Positions 38,133 to 46,882 of a DNA stretch of 64,000 bases are shown in pieces. The position numbers and the translations under genes were made by a program. Every line of letters begins with the position of its first letter. Position 1 is the stretch's first letter. The stretch lies in NCBI RefSeq assembly GCF_015218165.1, contig NZ_CP048659.1, forward strand, positions 1,736,001 to 1,800,000, given 5' to 3'. The stretch is from Acinetobacter piscicola (lineage in GTDB: Bacteria > Pseudomonadota > Gammaproteobacteria > Pseudomonadales > Moraxellaceae). The notes beneath the pieces were generated by a model. That model was not told the origin of the DNA. It was given only the letters and a program-made list of their open reading frames with translations, and did not search any database.

Positions 38133-38363
38133 CTAATAGAATAACCAATAAAAAACTGCACTTGGAAGAAGAAATGAAAATAAAAACCAACTGCTTGAGT
38201 ATTTATATTGATCATAGGTTTTCTTCAAATTTAACGAATAAAGAAAAATGCAGATCGTGATACATAAATAACCAAAAATACATTTGATTATTTTATCTGC
38301 ATATTTTTCTAAAGATAGATTTAATTTTTTTAATCCTGATCTTGATCTATTTTCATCAGCATC
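38133..38363 (-). pseudogene. Possible 5'-truncated two-TM membrane protein
   Basis: Between thiM and the SUKH-like gene, a minus-strand frame stays open for 76 codons after a TGA at 38364-38366 and ends with TAG at 38133-38135. The translation has coding character. It starts DADENRSRSG, then has two hydrophobic helices (IIKCIFGYLCITICIFLYSL and WFLFSFLLPSAVFYWLFY). There is no ATG, GTG or TTG before the first helix, so it is either a 5'-truncated gene or uses a rare start codon. Confidence 0.4.
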
Positions 38364-38369
38364 TCAAAA

Positions 38370-39239
38370 TTATTCGATATTTAATATTTCAAAATCTGCA
38401 CATTGCTGGATTGTTTCTGCATTGAGTTCATAAATTGCATCTAAAAAAGCGACATTAAAACTACCTACAGACTGCGCTTTGCTAAAAGCCAGTTTTCCTG
38501 CAATGGCAAAATGAACATGTGCAGAAAGTGTTGCAATTGTGGGGGTAGAAACAGCACTATAGGCTGCAATTAATGCACCTAAGGCACAACCTGTTGCTGT
38601 GATTTTAGGTTGTAAATCACTACCACCATTGACTTGAATCACGGCATTGTGTTCTTTTGATAAAATAAAATCGGACTCACCTGAAATCGCAACACATTCA
38701 CAATGTGCCAAAAGGGGGATAGCTTGTTGATAAACTTCATGACTGGCAATACTGCTATCTACACCTTTAGATTGAACTTGATTTCCTGCTAGACCACTGA
38801 TTTCAGAGGCATTGCCACGAATGATTGTGGGGTGTAATAACAACAATTCATCGACCATGGCACTGCGCCATTTTAAAAATGCACCATATCCCACAGGGTC
38901 AAGCACCCAAGGTGTTGATTTTGCAGTAACGGTTTGTGCTGCAATTTTTATGGCTTGCATTTGCTCAGAAGTCGGTGTCCCTAAATTAATACTGAGTGCA
39001 GCCGCAATATTGGCAAAACTTTCTGCTTCAAAGGGATTATCAATCATGGCAGGTGAAGCGCCTGCTGCCAAAAGTACATTCGCTGCATAATTTGCTGCAA
39101 CACTATTGGTAATACAATGCACAAGTGGTTGTTGCATTTGTAATTGTGTCCACGCCGTGATGACTTCTGCTCGTAATGTATCTGTTTGAATCAGGGTTGG
39201 AGTAGATTGAATCGTGTGAATATTTTCAAGCTGATTCAT
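38370..39239 (-). CDS. thiM: Hydroxyethylthiazole kinase
   Basis: The product is 289 residues from the ATG at 39239, which has AAGGA six bases upstream. An ATG at 39245 abuts the ribosome site. The motif HCITNSVAANYAANVLL, the GASPAMIDNP stretch, RGNASEISGL, and the anion-hole ITATGCALGAL are all characteristic. It phosphorylates hydroxyethylthiazole for thiamine salvage. No other thi gene is adjacent. I see no TPP riboswitch-like conserved element in the short 5' spacer. Confidence 0.92.
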   Translation of the reverse strand: MNQLENIHTIQSTPTLIQTDTLRAEVITAWTQLQMQQPLVHCITNSVAANYAANVLLAAGASPAMIDNPFEAESFANIAAALSINLGTPTSEQMQAIKIAAQTVTAKSTPWVLDPVGYGAFLKWRSAMVDELLLLHPTIIRGNASEISGLAGNQVQSKGVDSSIASHEVYQQAIPLLAHCECVAISGESDFILSKEHNAVIQVNGGSDLQPKITATGCALGALIAAYSAVSTPTIATLSAHVHFAIAGKLAFSKAQSVGSFNVAFLDAIYELNAETIQQCADFEILNIE

Positions 39240-39248
39240 ATGCATTCC

Positions 39249-40397
39249 TTATTTGGTAAAATAGTGATCTTGATGCTTACAGCGATTACAGAAAGTCGAG
39301 ATTGAATGATGATCATCATATTCAATACTTAAATCTGTAGATCCACAATGCATACAATTAAACTTTGAGAAAAATTCTATACGTGGTTTGATATTTTGCC
39401 AAATCACAGGAATTGTTTGTGCAACATAGTTTTCGTCAAGTTTAAGTAAGTGAAATAAAAATATTTGACTGACACGACTAAAATGTAAATCGTAAGGACG
39501 AGGTAAAGTCGAAATTTCAAATTTTTTATGAATTGAATTTTTTCGGTATTCCTCTAAGGTTTTACGCAGTTTATTGGTATTATTAAAATCAGTATTGAGT
39601 GGATCAAGTGCTGTTTTTTGTGAGTGTAAATAATCTAATGCAGTTTGCACCATATAATAGATTTGCCCCAACGATAAATAGTTGAGTAAATAATCGCAAT
39701 ATTCTTTAAATTTTTTATTCCCTGCAAATTTAACCCCTAAGCGTTTACAATAATATTGAGTGAATTCTAAAATTTCATGATAGAAAATAATAAATAGCGT
39801 GCTATGTACTTCTTCAGCTTGCTGAAAAGGTGCACCATATTTAAAATCTTCAAAGAACCATTGTCTTAACTTTTGATAGATTGTATATAATGAAGGCTCT
39901 AAAAAACGATCCACACGGACATTAAGATAAAAATCATGTTCATTGTCTTTTAATGTCACCATTTTCTTTTTTGTAATGACATTATATTTCTCTAAACGAT
40001 ATAAAATCGTATTTTGGAGAGAATATGTTGAGGTAACTTTTTCCCATTTTATTTTTTCAAAATTAATACATTCATTTTGAAAATGATCATTTAAAATAAT
40101 TTTATCTAAAATGGCCAACAAAAATAATTTATCAATTAAATATAAGCTAGAAAGGTTTCTGACATTGAGTACCTTTTTTGGGGTGATTTTTGTTTTTGCT
40201 TCGAGTAATGCTTGAGAGCAGGCTTGACATTGGCAGTGGACTAAATCTGAATCTGAAATTTTATGCTCACAATGAGTACATTCAAAATATTCTACAGGTT
40301 CATCATTCAATTCCGCTGATACAAGAAACATTGATGCTTTGCAAAGCGGGCAAAAACTGCTTTCGTCATGTTCTTTTTGCAAGATCAGTAAAGCCAT
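39249..40397 (-). CDS. Hypothetical protein with N- and C-terminal zinc ribbons
   Basis: This 382-residue protein is unknown to me. Cys pairs CPLC and CTHC with a following CQCQAC occur within the first 65 residues, and CMHC...CNRC at the extreme C-terminus. They suggest two zinc-ribbon or rubredoxin-like knuckles flanking a helical, Lys- and Tyr-rich middle of about 280 residues. The zinc ribbons point to nucleic-acid binding or a scaffold. It ends 9 bp before thiM starts, so the two could share a transcript. It is the last intact gene before the island. Confidence 0.6.
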   Translation of the reverse strand: MALLILQKEHDESSFCPLCKASMFLVSAELNDEPVEYFECTHCEHKISDSDLVHCQCQACSQALLEAKTKITPKKVLNVRNLSSLYLIDKLFLLAILDKIILNDHFQNECINFEKIKWEKVTSTYSLQNTILYRLEKYNVITKKKMVTLKDNEHDFYLNVRVDRFLEPSLYTIYQKLRQWFFEDFKYGAPFQQAEEVHSTLFIIFYHEILEFTQYYCKRLGVKFAGNKKFKEYCDYLLNYLSLGQIYYMVQTALDYLHSQKTALDPLNTDFNNTNKLRKTLEEYRKNSIHKKFEISTLPRPYDLHFSRVSQIFLFHLLKLDENYVAQTIPVIWQNIKPRIEFFSKFNCMHCGSTDLSIEYDDHHSISTFCNRCKHQDHYFTK

Positions 40398-40573
40398 AAT
40401 TCATCTTAAAAATTCGATTGAGTTTGATTATAAGAGATTATGGCACGGGATGGGTACAAAATCAGCCGTATCTGTAGGTAAGTTATTTTCTTTCCAAAAC
40501 CAATTAGCATCTGAATAGCTACCGATTTTGTAGATACCTTTTAGTTAGATAAAATAGCTAATAAAAAGTGCTT
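40398..40573. other. Intergenic region upstream of the IS remnant
   Basis: I see no gene here. It includes the 5' region of the zinc-ribbon gene. It may also contain the degraded left end of the IS3-family fragment that follows. Confidence 0.4.
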
Positions 40574-40675
40574 ATGAACAGTAAACGATACCCTGAAGAA
40601 TTCAAAATCGAAGCAACAAAGTCAGTTAAAAATAACTTTGATTTCAACTGCTTACATAGTACTTGCATAAATTGA
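40574..40675 (+). pseudogene. Remnant of an IS3-family OrfA transposase
   Basis: A start codon opens a frame beginning MNSKRYPEEFKIEATKSV, which is the N-terminus of IS3-family OrfA proteins. Similarity stops at about 40628, and the frame ends after 33 codons without the helix-turn-helix. It lies just outside the island, 12 bp before attL. It is a truncated scar of an older insertion. Confidence 0.6.
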
Positions 40676-40685
40676 GACATTAAAC

Positions 40686-40776
40686 AACCACTTAGGATTA
40701 ATGCACCTAAGTGGTTGTTTTATTTGGTGGGCCCGCCCAGACTTGAACTGGGGACCAACGGATTATGAGTCCGCTG
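40686..40776. repeat. attL, 91-bp direct repeat with tRNA 3' fragment
   Basis: It is identical to 63615-63705. It contains the terminator hairpin (AACCACTTAGG with CCTAAGTGGTT) and the last 53 bases of the tRNA gene on the minus strand, ending at the anticodon-arm sequence CCGCTG. Identity stops abruptly at 40776, which sets the outer limit of the crossover region. Confidence 0.95.
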
Positions 40777-40900
40777 ATATAAAAATAAAAAATCAAAGAC
40801 TTAAATGAATATAATTAATAATATCATCTATTTAATGAATTTTTAAAGTTTACTATTCACTCTTTTTGTTGATTGATATATATTGATTTTTAGTACTATT

Positions 40901-40922
40901 TGCTTACCAGATGCTTACTAGA
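40901..40922 (+). promoter_or_regulatory. Left candidate integrase arm-type sites
   Basis: Tandem copies TGCTTACCAGA and TGCTTACTAGA lie 11 bp apart, just before the probable integrase start. A matching pair with the same 11-bp period lies inside the right end. A GTTGATTGAT motif also occurs upstream of both pairs. Function as integrase or excisionase binding sites is inferred. Confidence 0.5.
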
Positions 40923-42170
40923 ATGAAGTTCACAAAACCAGCTATAGACAAAATTGATTGTACAGATAAGACCAAACCAACTTTTTTTTGGGATGAAAGA
41001 ACACCTGGATTCGGCGTCAAAGTTACACCTAAAAATAATAAAAGCTACATTTTCCAAGGCCGTATTGGACTTCAAAATCGCCGTATCAAAATTGGCGATG
41101 TTGATACGTGGAAATTAGATGATGCTCGTAAATATGCACAAGAATTAGCGATTATGTGCAATAAAGGCATTGATCCTTTTATTGAGCGTAAGAAGGCTTT
41201 AGCTGATAATAAAGAGTTGTTAAAACAAGAAAAACGTAAGACTATTAAATTTAAAGATGTATGGTATGAATATTTAGCAGCAAGGCAACCTAATTGGCGG
41301 CCAAGAAGCTATCAGGATCATATCGAATTATCGAGAGGTGGTTATGATCCTGAAAGAAAAAGTGTGTATGCCAGTCAACCCATTTATCAACTGTTTGATT
41401 ATAAGCTTTCTGAATTAACTGCAGATGTATTTTGTGACTGGCTCGATCAAAATGACTACCGTCCAACAACATCAGGTAAAGCATATCGACTCACACGAGC
41501 TTTCCTCAATTGGTGTGAGGAACATGAGGATTATGAGAATCTAGTACCTCCGAAATCATATAACTCTAAAAAGGTTAAAGATAAAGTCCCTTCTCCAAAA
41601 GCCAAAAATGATTGTTTAATGAAACAGCACCTAAGACCTTGGTTTGAAGAAGTCAATAAGTTAACTAATAGAAAAATCGCGATTTTTTTGATATGTAGTT
41701 TAATCACCGGTTGCAGAAAAAATGAGTTACTTTCATTAAAATGGAAAGATGTCGATTTTCGTTGGAAAACTGCAAAAGTAAAAGATAAAATTGAAGATAC
41801 AGGTCGCCTAATCCCTCTCACAACATTTGTTGAAATTCTTTTATTAGAGCTAAAGAAAAATTCTGATTCTGAATTTGTATTTAGCAGTAAGGACTCTAAA
41901 TGTGGCTATATTGTTAATCCCTACGATAGCTTAGAGAAAATATGTAAAAAATTAAATATTGTACTTACCCCCCATGGCTTGAGAAGGTCGTATAAAACGT
42001 TAGCAATTTGGGCTCAAATCAATGAAGGATCTTTAGCACAGATTTCTGGTCATAAGCCAAGTGCGTTAGTTGAAAGGCATTACATTGTACGCCCAATGGA
42101 TATGCTACGCGAAACACTACAAGAATATGAGAATTGGATTTTGAATTGTGTTGGAATGTCGTCAATTTAG
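40923..42170 (+). CDS. Tyrosine integrase of the P4/DUF4102 type
   Basis: The product is 415 residues from the ATG at 40923, or 419 from an ATG at 40911 that lies within the arm-like repeats. The N-terminal arm/DUF4102 domain (FWDERTPGFGVKVTPKNNKSYI) is followed by a SAM-like core-binding domain and a C-terminal catalytic domain. That domain has Arg in TGCRKNELLSLKW, HGLRRS, ISGHK and HYIV for the nucleophile Tyr. It catalyses integration and excision at attachment sites. It sits 146 bp from attL. Usually such a gene sits next to the intact tRNA, but here the intact tRNA is at the far end. Confidence 0.92.
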   Translation: MKFTKPAIDKIDCTDKTKPTFFWDERTPGFGVKVTPKNNKSYIFQGRIGLQNRRIKIGDVDTWKLDDARKYAQELAIMCNKGIDPFIERKKALADNKELLKQEKRKTIKFKDVWYEYLAARQPNWRPRSYQDHIELSRGGYDPERKSVYASQPIYQLFDYKLSELTADVFCDWLDQNDYRPTTSGKAYRLTRAFLNWCEEHEDYENLVPPKSYNSKKVKDKVPSPKAKNDCLMKQHLRPWFEEVNKLTNRKIAIFLICSLITGCRKNELLSLKWKDVDFRWKTAKVKDKIEDTGRLIPLTTFVEILLLELKKNSDSEFVFSSKDSKCGYIVNPYDSLEKICKKLNIVLTPHGLRRSYKTLAIWAQINEGSLAQISGHKPSALVERHYIVRPMDMLRETLQEYENWILNCVGMSSI

Positions 42171-42245
42171 TTGAAAAATAAGCGATTTATTTCAATTTAA
42201 AATATTATTTACCAAAAACAAAGAGTGAAAATAGAGATTTTATCT

Positions 42246-43293
42246 CTTAGATTGGCATTTGAAGTGCAACACCCTGTGGTTAGCATAATACCTGACTCGG
42301 ACTTTTAAAGCCGAGTCTTTTTCTTGGGTGATGATTAATACGTTGTGTGATTTCTAAAATATATTCATCTGTATGGAGATTTAAATCACTGCCTTTTCTA
42401 ATATATTGCCTGATTAAGCCATTTGTATTTTCATTTGTGCCTCGTTGCCAAGCGCTATAAGGATCAGCGAAGTACCAGTCTATTTCTAATTCTTCAGCAA
42501 CGTACTCATGTAGGCTGAACTCTTTGCCATTATCTGCCGTAATCGTCTTGAGCTGATCTTTGATCGGATTGAGTAGTCTAATCGTTGTTTGGCAGATTTC
42601 TTCTGTCTTACGTGAACGACATTTTTTCAGCCATAAATAACCTGTCTTCCGATCTACAATTGAGACCAATTATTGCTGATGGTTCTTACCCACAATCGTG
42701 TCTATTTCCAGATCACCAAAGCGAGTTCTTTGCTCAATCTCAAGTGGTCTGTTGTGAATACTTTTTCGGTTAGTCAGTTGACCACGGGTTTCAGGAGAGC
42801 CGTATTTCCTCTTTCTTTTATTTCTGAAACGAAGGTTGTGAAAGAGCGTACCGCCTTTGTTTTTATCCTGTCGGATGAAGCGATAGATTGAATGTAAACT
42901 GATCGGAACATAAGAGGCAATCTGTTCAGGGCTCCATTGAAGATCAAGATAAGAGATAACATGTACCCACATTTCACAAGGGATTCTTCTGGGATTGGAG
43001 CAATGGCGTCTTTGAGCTATTTTATGGGCATGTTTAGCAAAATAACCATTTCTCGCTTGGTTACGTTTGATTTCCCTGGAAATTGTGGAAGGTGAACGTC
43101 TGAGTCTCCAGGCGATATAACGTTTAGAAAAACCTTCACGTAGCAAGGTAGAAGTCTGATATCTTTCTTCTTGAGTAAGATGAGTATAGTTCATGATGCA
43201 ACTTTGACTTTGGTCGGTCGAAAGCAGAATGCTAGTTCATCTTGCTTCCTTCCAATAATTTAATCTCTGTTGCACTTCATTTGAGAATCTAAG
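42246..43293 (-). mobile_element. IS30-family insertion sequence, decayed (1048 bp)
   Basis: Imperfect 26-bp inverted repeats (42246-42271 and 43268-43293, 22 of 26 identical) begin with CTTAGATT and contain TGAAGTGCAACA. Both ends are flanked by the trinucleotide TCT (42243-42245 and 43294-43296), fitting the 2-3 bp target duplication of IS30 elements. The single transposase reading frame has an internal stop. It resembles ISAba125-like elements of Acinetobacter, but the exact name needs a database. Confidence 0.85.
42280..43194 (-). pseudogene. IS30-family transposase with an in-frame stop
   Basis: The frame starts MNYTHLTQEERY with an N-terminal helix-turn-helix (GFSKRYIAWRLRRSPSTISREI). 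It runs to DLEIDTIVGKNHQQ and then hits TAA at 42670-42672. The next codon continues in the same frame with LVSIVDRKTGYLWL and on to the end (TADNGKEF, RGTNENTNGL). The DDE residues lie on both sides of the stop. One nonsense codon thus separates 174 N-terminal residues from about 130 C-terminal ones. Without readthrough it is inactive. Confidence 0.85.
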
Positions 43294-43672
43294 TCTTTAT
43301 ATAATAGATCTCTTGCGTTAGTAAAATTTAAACAGTCGCGAGCTATATTTTATAAGGTTTTTAGCTGATTTAAAAATTAAGTAAAACATACTTTCGAAAG
43401 AGGTCTAATATATTGAATAGTTCTATAGTAATAAGTCTGATGGCATCTTTGTTTATCTTTTGCAATTAGATCCTTTTATTTTTAGGAAGTATTACTATTC
43501 ATTGGTAAGTTGAGTTTTTAAAATAAACATGCGAAAAATTCTTTTCTAAAATTAAGCTTAGCTTATCTGTAGATGAGATTGAAATAAAAATACACATGTT
43601 TACTTTTTAAGGACAACTTAAGTTGTAGATAAATAGTAATACTCGTAGAATACGATTTTTAATAAAGTCTCT
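43294..43672. other. Noncoding stretch after the IS30 element
   Basis: These 379 A/T-rich bases show no coding frame. I see no terminator or repeat of note. They may hold the remains of sequence displaced by the IS. Confidence 0.45.
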
Positions 43673-44467
43673 TTATCCTAGAATCTTTTTATATAGATTT
43701 GCAAGGCTCTCATCTATGCAAGGTATTAAATGACTGATTTTTGGGTCGGAAATAAGCTCATCTTCAATTTTTTTAGATTTTTCTCGAATTTCAATATCCC
43801 AATTACTATTTCTGTATTGTCGCCAATTTAATTTAATTTTAAGTGGTCGATTATATCCCTTTAATTCCATAATAAATATCTGATCACATATTTCATCAAA
43901 TAAAAATATATGTGATCGCTGAAGATAAGTGGTTTTTTCTAACACTAATTCTAAATTGTTTATAATTAGTGAGCAGCAATCATTTACTAGACTTGTACTT
44001 CCAATAGTATATCCCCACTGATGTAATAAATATAATGCACACAGGCTATCTAAAGAGCCATATTTAGCTAATTTTTCTAAATCAGATTTATTAAAACCTT
44101 TTATATGTCTATTTTGTATTAAATTTTCAATTATATAATCAGGAAGATTGTTTAGTTCTAGTAGTATTAAATATTCTTCTGTGGTTCGATATTTTAAATT
44201 TTTCCATATAGGATGATTGATAATATGAGATGAGCCGATACATTTTGAATCTACTGTTTTAATCCAATCATCTTTAGGTGTTGATAATCCAAATTTATAT
44301 TTTTTAAATAAATTTGTTACATAGCCATTTTTTGGTTCCTTATAAAGTAACTTCTCTAAACCAAATTCATTTCTAATTTCACCGGAATTTAATAATTTAT
44401 TATAAAAGAAGTCATACCAGCTTATTGTTTTTGCAAAATCTATCCTAGTTCTTAGTGGTCGGCCCAT
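43673..44467 (-). CDS. Hypothetical island protein, 264 residues
   Basis: I do not recognise this protein. It is 264 residues, soluble, rich in Leu, Asn, Lys and Tyr, with helical segments (LEKLAKYGSLDSLCALYLLHQWG). There is no signal peptide or nucleotide-binding motif. The base composition and codon use look like the rest of the island. It is divergent from the AlpA-like gene, with 133 bp between them. Confidence 0.55.
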   Translation of the reverse strand: MGRPLRTRIDFAKTISWYDFFYNKLLNSGEIRNEFGLEKLLYKEPKNGYVTNLFKKYKFGLSTPKDDWIKTVDSKCIGSSHIINHPIWKNLKYRTTEEYLILLELNNLPDYIIENLIQNRHIKGFNKSDLEKLAKYGSLDSLCALYLLHQWGYTIGSTSLVNDCCSLIINNLELVLEKTTYLQRSHIFLFDEICDQIFIMELKGYNRPLKIKLNWRQYRNSNWDIEIREKSKKIEDELISDPKISHLIPCIDESLANLYKKILG

Positions 44468-44600
44468 ACATCATTCAGCTTTACTAATATTAATAGGTAT
44501 GATTATACGAAAAATAGTAATGAAATGGTGTTTAAAATTACAATTTCTTTACTATTTTTAATGTGCTTTTATATCCTTAAATCAATTGGAATAGAAAGAT

Positions 44601-44813
44601 ATGGTACTTAAGCATAGGCAAAAGAAGATCACTGAAGATCGACTTTTGCTAACTACGAAAGAAGCAGCGAGATTGCTGGGATATGCAGAACAAACTTTGC
44701 GTAAATGGGCATTGTACGAAAACGGACCAATAAGTCCTATTAGGCATGGTCGTAGTCTTCGATGGAGTAAAGCAGAAGTCTATAAATTTGCTTGTGTCAA
44801 AGAAGAAGTCTAG
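44601..44813 (+). CDS. AlpA/excisionase-like helix-turn-helix protein
   Basis: This 70-residue protein has a MerR/HTH_17-type fold: LLTTKEAARLLGYAEQTLRKWALY, then a wing PIRHGRSLRWSKAEVYKF. Proteins of this size in islands act as excisionases or as AlpA-like activators of integrase. It lies well away from the integrase, about 2.4 kb downstream, with an IS30 element in between. It may control the island or the following recombinase module. Its exact role is inferred. Confidence 0.75.
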   Translation: MVLKHRQKKITEDRLLLTTKEAARLLGYAEQTLRKWALYENGPISPIRHGRSLRWSKAEVYKFACVKEEV

Positions 44814-45030
44814 AAAAATTTAGATAGTTTTTCGCGTTATAAATGCCCATTACATTTGATGTAAAAAATACAGGCAATAACAAGAAAAGCTATCTTATCC
44901 ATAAAATTTATATACCTATTTTTTAAAATATATCATCAGCTTAAGTTGGATTTAAATTTAGGCTCTAGGCTTTGTCATGCTCAAAAAAAGCCCTTATGAA
45001 ATTTTTAGAATAATGAATTTGGAGCTAATA

Positions 45031-45351
45031 ATGTCCAAAAAACAAGCTAAACCAAAGATGAGTTTTAAGCTATCTCGTTTGAAACAAGTCAACTTAATTG
45101 AACGTTCGCTAAGAAAATATTCCAACATAATCGATCAAACAGTAAAACTTACTGTTGTTGGGGGTGGTGAGCAAAAAATTGAAAAAGATCGACTGAAAAA
45201 GTCAATGATTAATCGCGTTATGAAAGACTATTTGAGCCTTACTCAACATACGTATCTTTTATCCATGGAAAGCAAAAGTCATGAAGATTGGTTTAAAAAC
45301 CAAGCTAACTGTATTTTTTGGTTAGAGTTGTTTGGCTATCTTAAAAATTGA
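45031..45351 (+). pseudogene. 5' part of the small recombinase-module gene, cut by IS copy 1
   Basis: The ATG at 45031 has GGAG eight bases upstream. A longer frame from 44977 lacks this. It encodes 106 residues beginning MSKKQAKPKMSFKLSRLK, and the insertion then supplies the stop, because the IS starts with TGA. With one AAT of the target duplication removed, the frame joins the segment at 46660-46881 without a shift to give a 179-residue protein. I recognise no domain. Its place ahead of two recombinase-like genes suggests an accessory role. Confidence 0.8.
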
Positions 45352-45386
45352 ACCGTACCGGGTTTGTCGGAGACTTTTTATTTAAG

Positions 45387-46289
45387 TTAGGCCACGTGAC
45401 CTAACGGGTTAATCTTATCATAGTACATTGCTTCAAACTCAAAAGGCGATACATAACCCAATGCGCTGTGTACACGCTTTTTGTTGAACCAATCTACCCA
45501 ATTTAATGTCGCAAGTTGTACATCCGCTAAACCTTGCCAGTCTGCTTTTAAATATTCAATCACCTCTGTTTTGTATAAGCCATTCACTGTTTCAGCCAAA
45601 GCGTTATCGTATGAATCACCGGTCGTACCGACTGATGCTCGTAAATTTGCTGCTTCTAAACGATTGGTATAGCGAATGGAAAGATATTGAACCCCTCTGT
45701 CACTATGGTGAATCACATTCTTTGGCATGTCTCGAGCATGTAACGCTTGCTCAAGTGCATCGAGCACCATATCTGTATTCATCCGTGTCGATACTTTCCA
45801 TCCAACAATTGCTCGTGAGAAGACATCAATAATAAATGCAGTATAAACCCAACCTGAATTTGTTTGAATATACGTGAAGTCAGCGACCCATAGCTGGTCA
45901 GGATGATCAGCACTAAAATTGCGTTTCACCAAGTCATCTGCTCGTTTTTGATCCTCTCGGCTACGGGTAGTTTGTTTATTCTTACCACGCCAAACACCTT
46001 GTATACCTAGTTTTTGCATCAATCGAGCAACTGTACAGCGAGCAATAACATAGCCTTCACGTTTCAATTTTTGCCAAACTTTACGCACACCATATCGACC
46101 TGAACTTTCCTTCCAAATTCGTTTAATTTGTTCAGCATGATGCAAGTCATGTAGATCTCGCTTTGCTCGATGTTCTGGGTTTTCAACGAAATCTAGTGTT
46201 CGATAATAGGTAGAAGCCGCGATCGGTAAAATCCTGCAAATCGCCTCAACACCATATAACGCCTTATTGTTATGGATGAAATCTACCAT
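45387..46289 (-). CDS. IS3-family transposase OrfB (copy 1)
   Basis: This 300-residue DDE integrase-fold protein has WVADFTYIQ (first Asp), HHSDRGVQY (second Asp), and DNALAETVNGL (Glu). OrfB is normally made as a fusion with OrfA by a -1 frameshift. Here its ATG overlaps the orfA stop (TAATG). The frame is intact, so the element could be mobile. Confidence 0.92.
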   Translation of the reverse strand: MVDFIHNNKALYGVEAICRILPIAASTYYRTLDFVENPEHRAKRDLHDLHHAEQIKRIWKESSGRYGVRKVWQKLKREGYVIARCTVARLMQKLGIQGVWRGKNKQTTRSREDQKRADDLVKRNFSADHPDQLWVADFTYIQTNSGWVYTAFIIDVFSRAIVGWKVSTRMNTDMVLDALEQALHARDMPKNVIHHSDRGVQYLSIRYTNRLEAANLRASVGTTGDSYDNALAETVNGLYKTEVIEYLKADWQGLADVQLATLNWVDWFNKKRVHSALGYVSPFEFEAMYYDKINPLGHVA

Positions 46290-46606
46290 TATTTGTGTGG
46301 GCGGTCGAGCTCCGCCTGGGCGAAAAAAGCGGCTGCTTTACGTAGAATTTCGTTAGCACGTTGCAGTTCTTTATTTTCACGTTCGAGTTGTTTAATACGT
46401 TCTTGATCTGAAAGTTGCTGTACTTTAATTGGGTTTTGTTTATCTAAATATTTTTGATACCAAACACGTAGAGTTTCAGGAGTACAACCTATCTTGGGAG
46501 CAATAGCGGTGATCGCAGCCCAATTCGATGGATAATCTTTCTCGGATTCAATCAATAATTCAACCGCTCTTTCTCTGATTTCAGGGGTATATTTTACTTT
46601 TTTCAT
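46289..46606 (-). CDS. IS3-family transposase OrfA (copy 1)
   Basis: The product is 105 residues. An N-terminal helix-turn-helix (TPEIRERAVELLIES...TPETLRVWYQKY) is followed by a leucine-zipper-like coiled coil (RIKQLERENKELQRANEIL). It binds the inverted repeats and promotes transposase assembly. A T run (GCTTTTTTCGCC) near its 3' end could serve the programmed frameshift into orfB. Confidence 0.9.
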   Translation of the reverse strand: MKKVKYTPEIRERAVELLIESEKDYPSNWAAITAIAPKIGCTPETLRVWYQKYLDKQNPIKVQQLSDQERIKQLERENKELQRANEILRKAAAFFAQAELDRPHK

Positions 46607-46656
46607 CGGGACATTCTCTCAGAAAGCTTGGTCTCCGACAAACCCGGTACGGTTCA

Positions 46657-46881
46657 AATAGACAAATAAGATGTGAATATAGAAGTAACTTCTATAAGGG
46701 ACTCTTTGATTATTTAACTAAATTAGAAGATGAAAATTTATTCTATTTAATTAATAAGGAAATCTTGAAGATGGATAAATATCATATTCCTAAAATAATT
46801 TATAAAACGGATTTTATAAATTATTTTAATTTACCTAGAAATATTTTTGAAAAATCTAAAGTTGATATTATGGAATGCTGA
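46657..46881 (+). pseudogene. 3' part of the small recombinase-module gene
   Basis: From the AAT duplication (46657-46659) an open frame of 74 codons continues the interrupted gene: after AAT come RQIRCEYRSNFYKGLFDYL and then about 50 further residues to MEC and TGA at 46879-46881. The stop is followed after one base by the ATG of the next gene (46883), a coupling typical of operons. Without the IS the product would be 179 residues. Confidence 0.8.
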
Positions 46882-46882
46882 A

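Larger units (their letters stand above)
45349..46656 (-). mobile_element. IS3-family element, copy 1 (1308 bp)
   Basis: The ends begin TGAACCGTACCGGGTTTGTC and finish with its inverted complement. The target duplication is AAT (45346-45348 and 46657-46659). It carries orfA and orfB transposase genes on the minus strand. A second copy of the same length with identical predicted proteins occurs at 52295-53602 in the same orientation. The proteins resemble IS51/IS3-like groups. I cannot name the isoform. Confidence 0.93.

Noticed and set aside
40725..40776. A second tRNA gene at the left boundary
   Set aside because: Only the 3' part (acceptor, T arm and part of the anticodon arm) is present. 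The sequence diverges after CCGCTG, so this is the attL fragment.
45481..45832. Plus-strand frames opposite the transposase OrfB (repeated in copy 2)
   Set aside because: They are mirror frames of a well-conserved transposase, and their identical recurrence comes only from the IS being duplicated.
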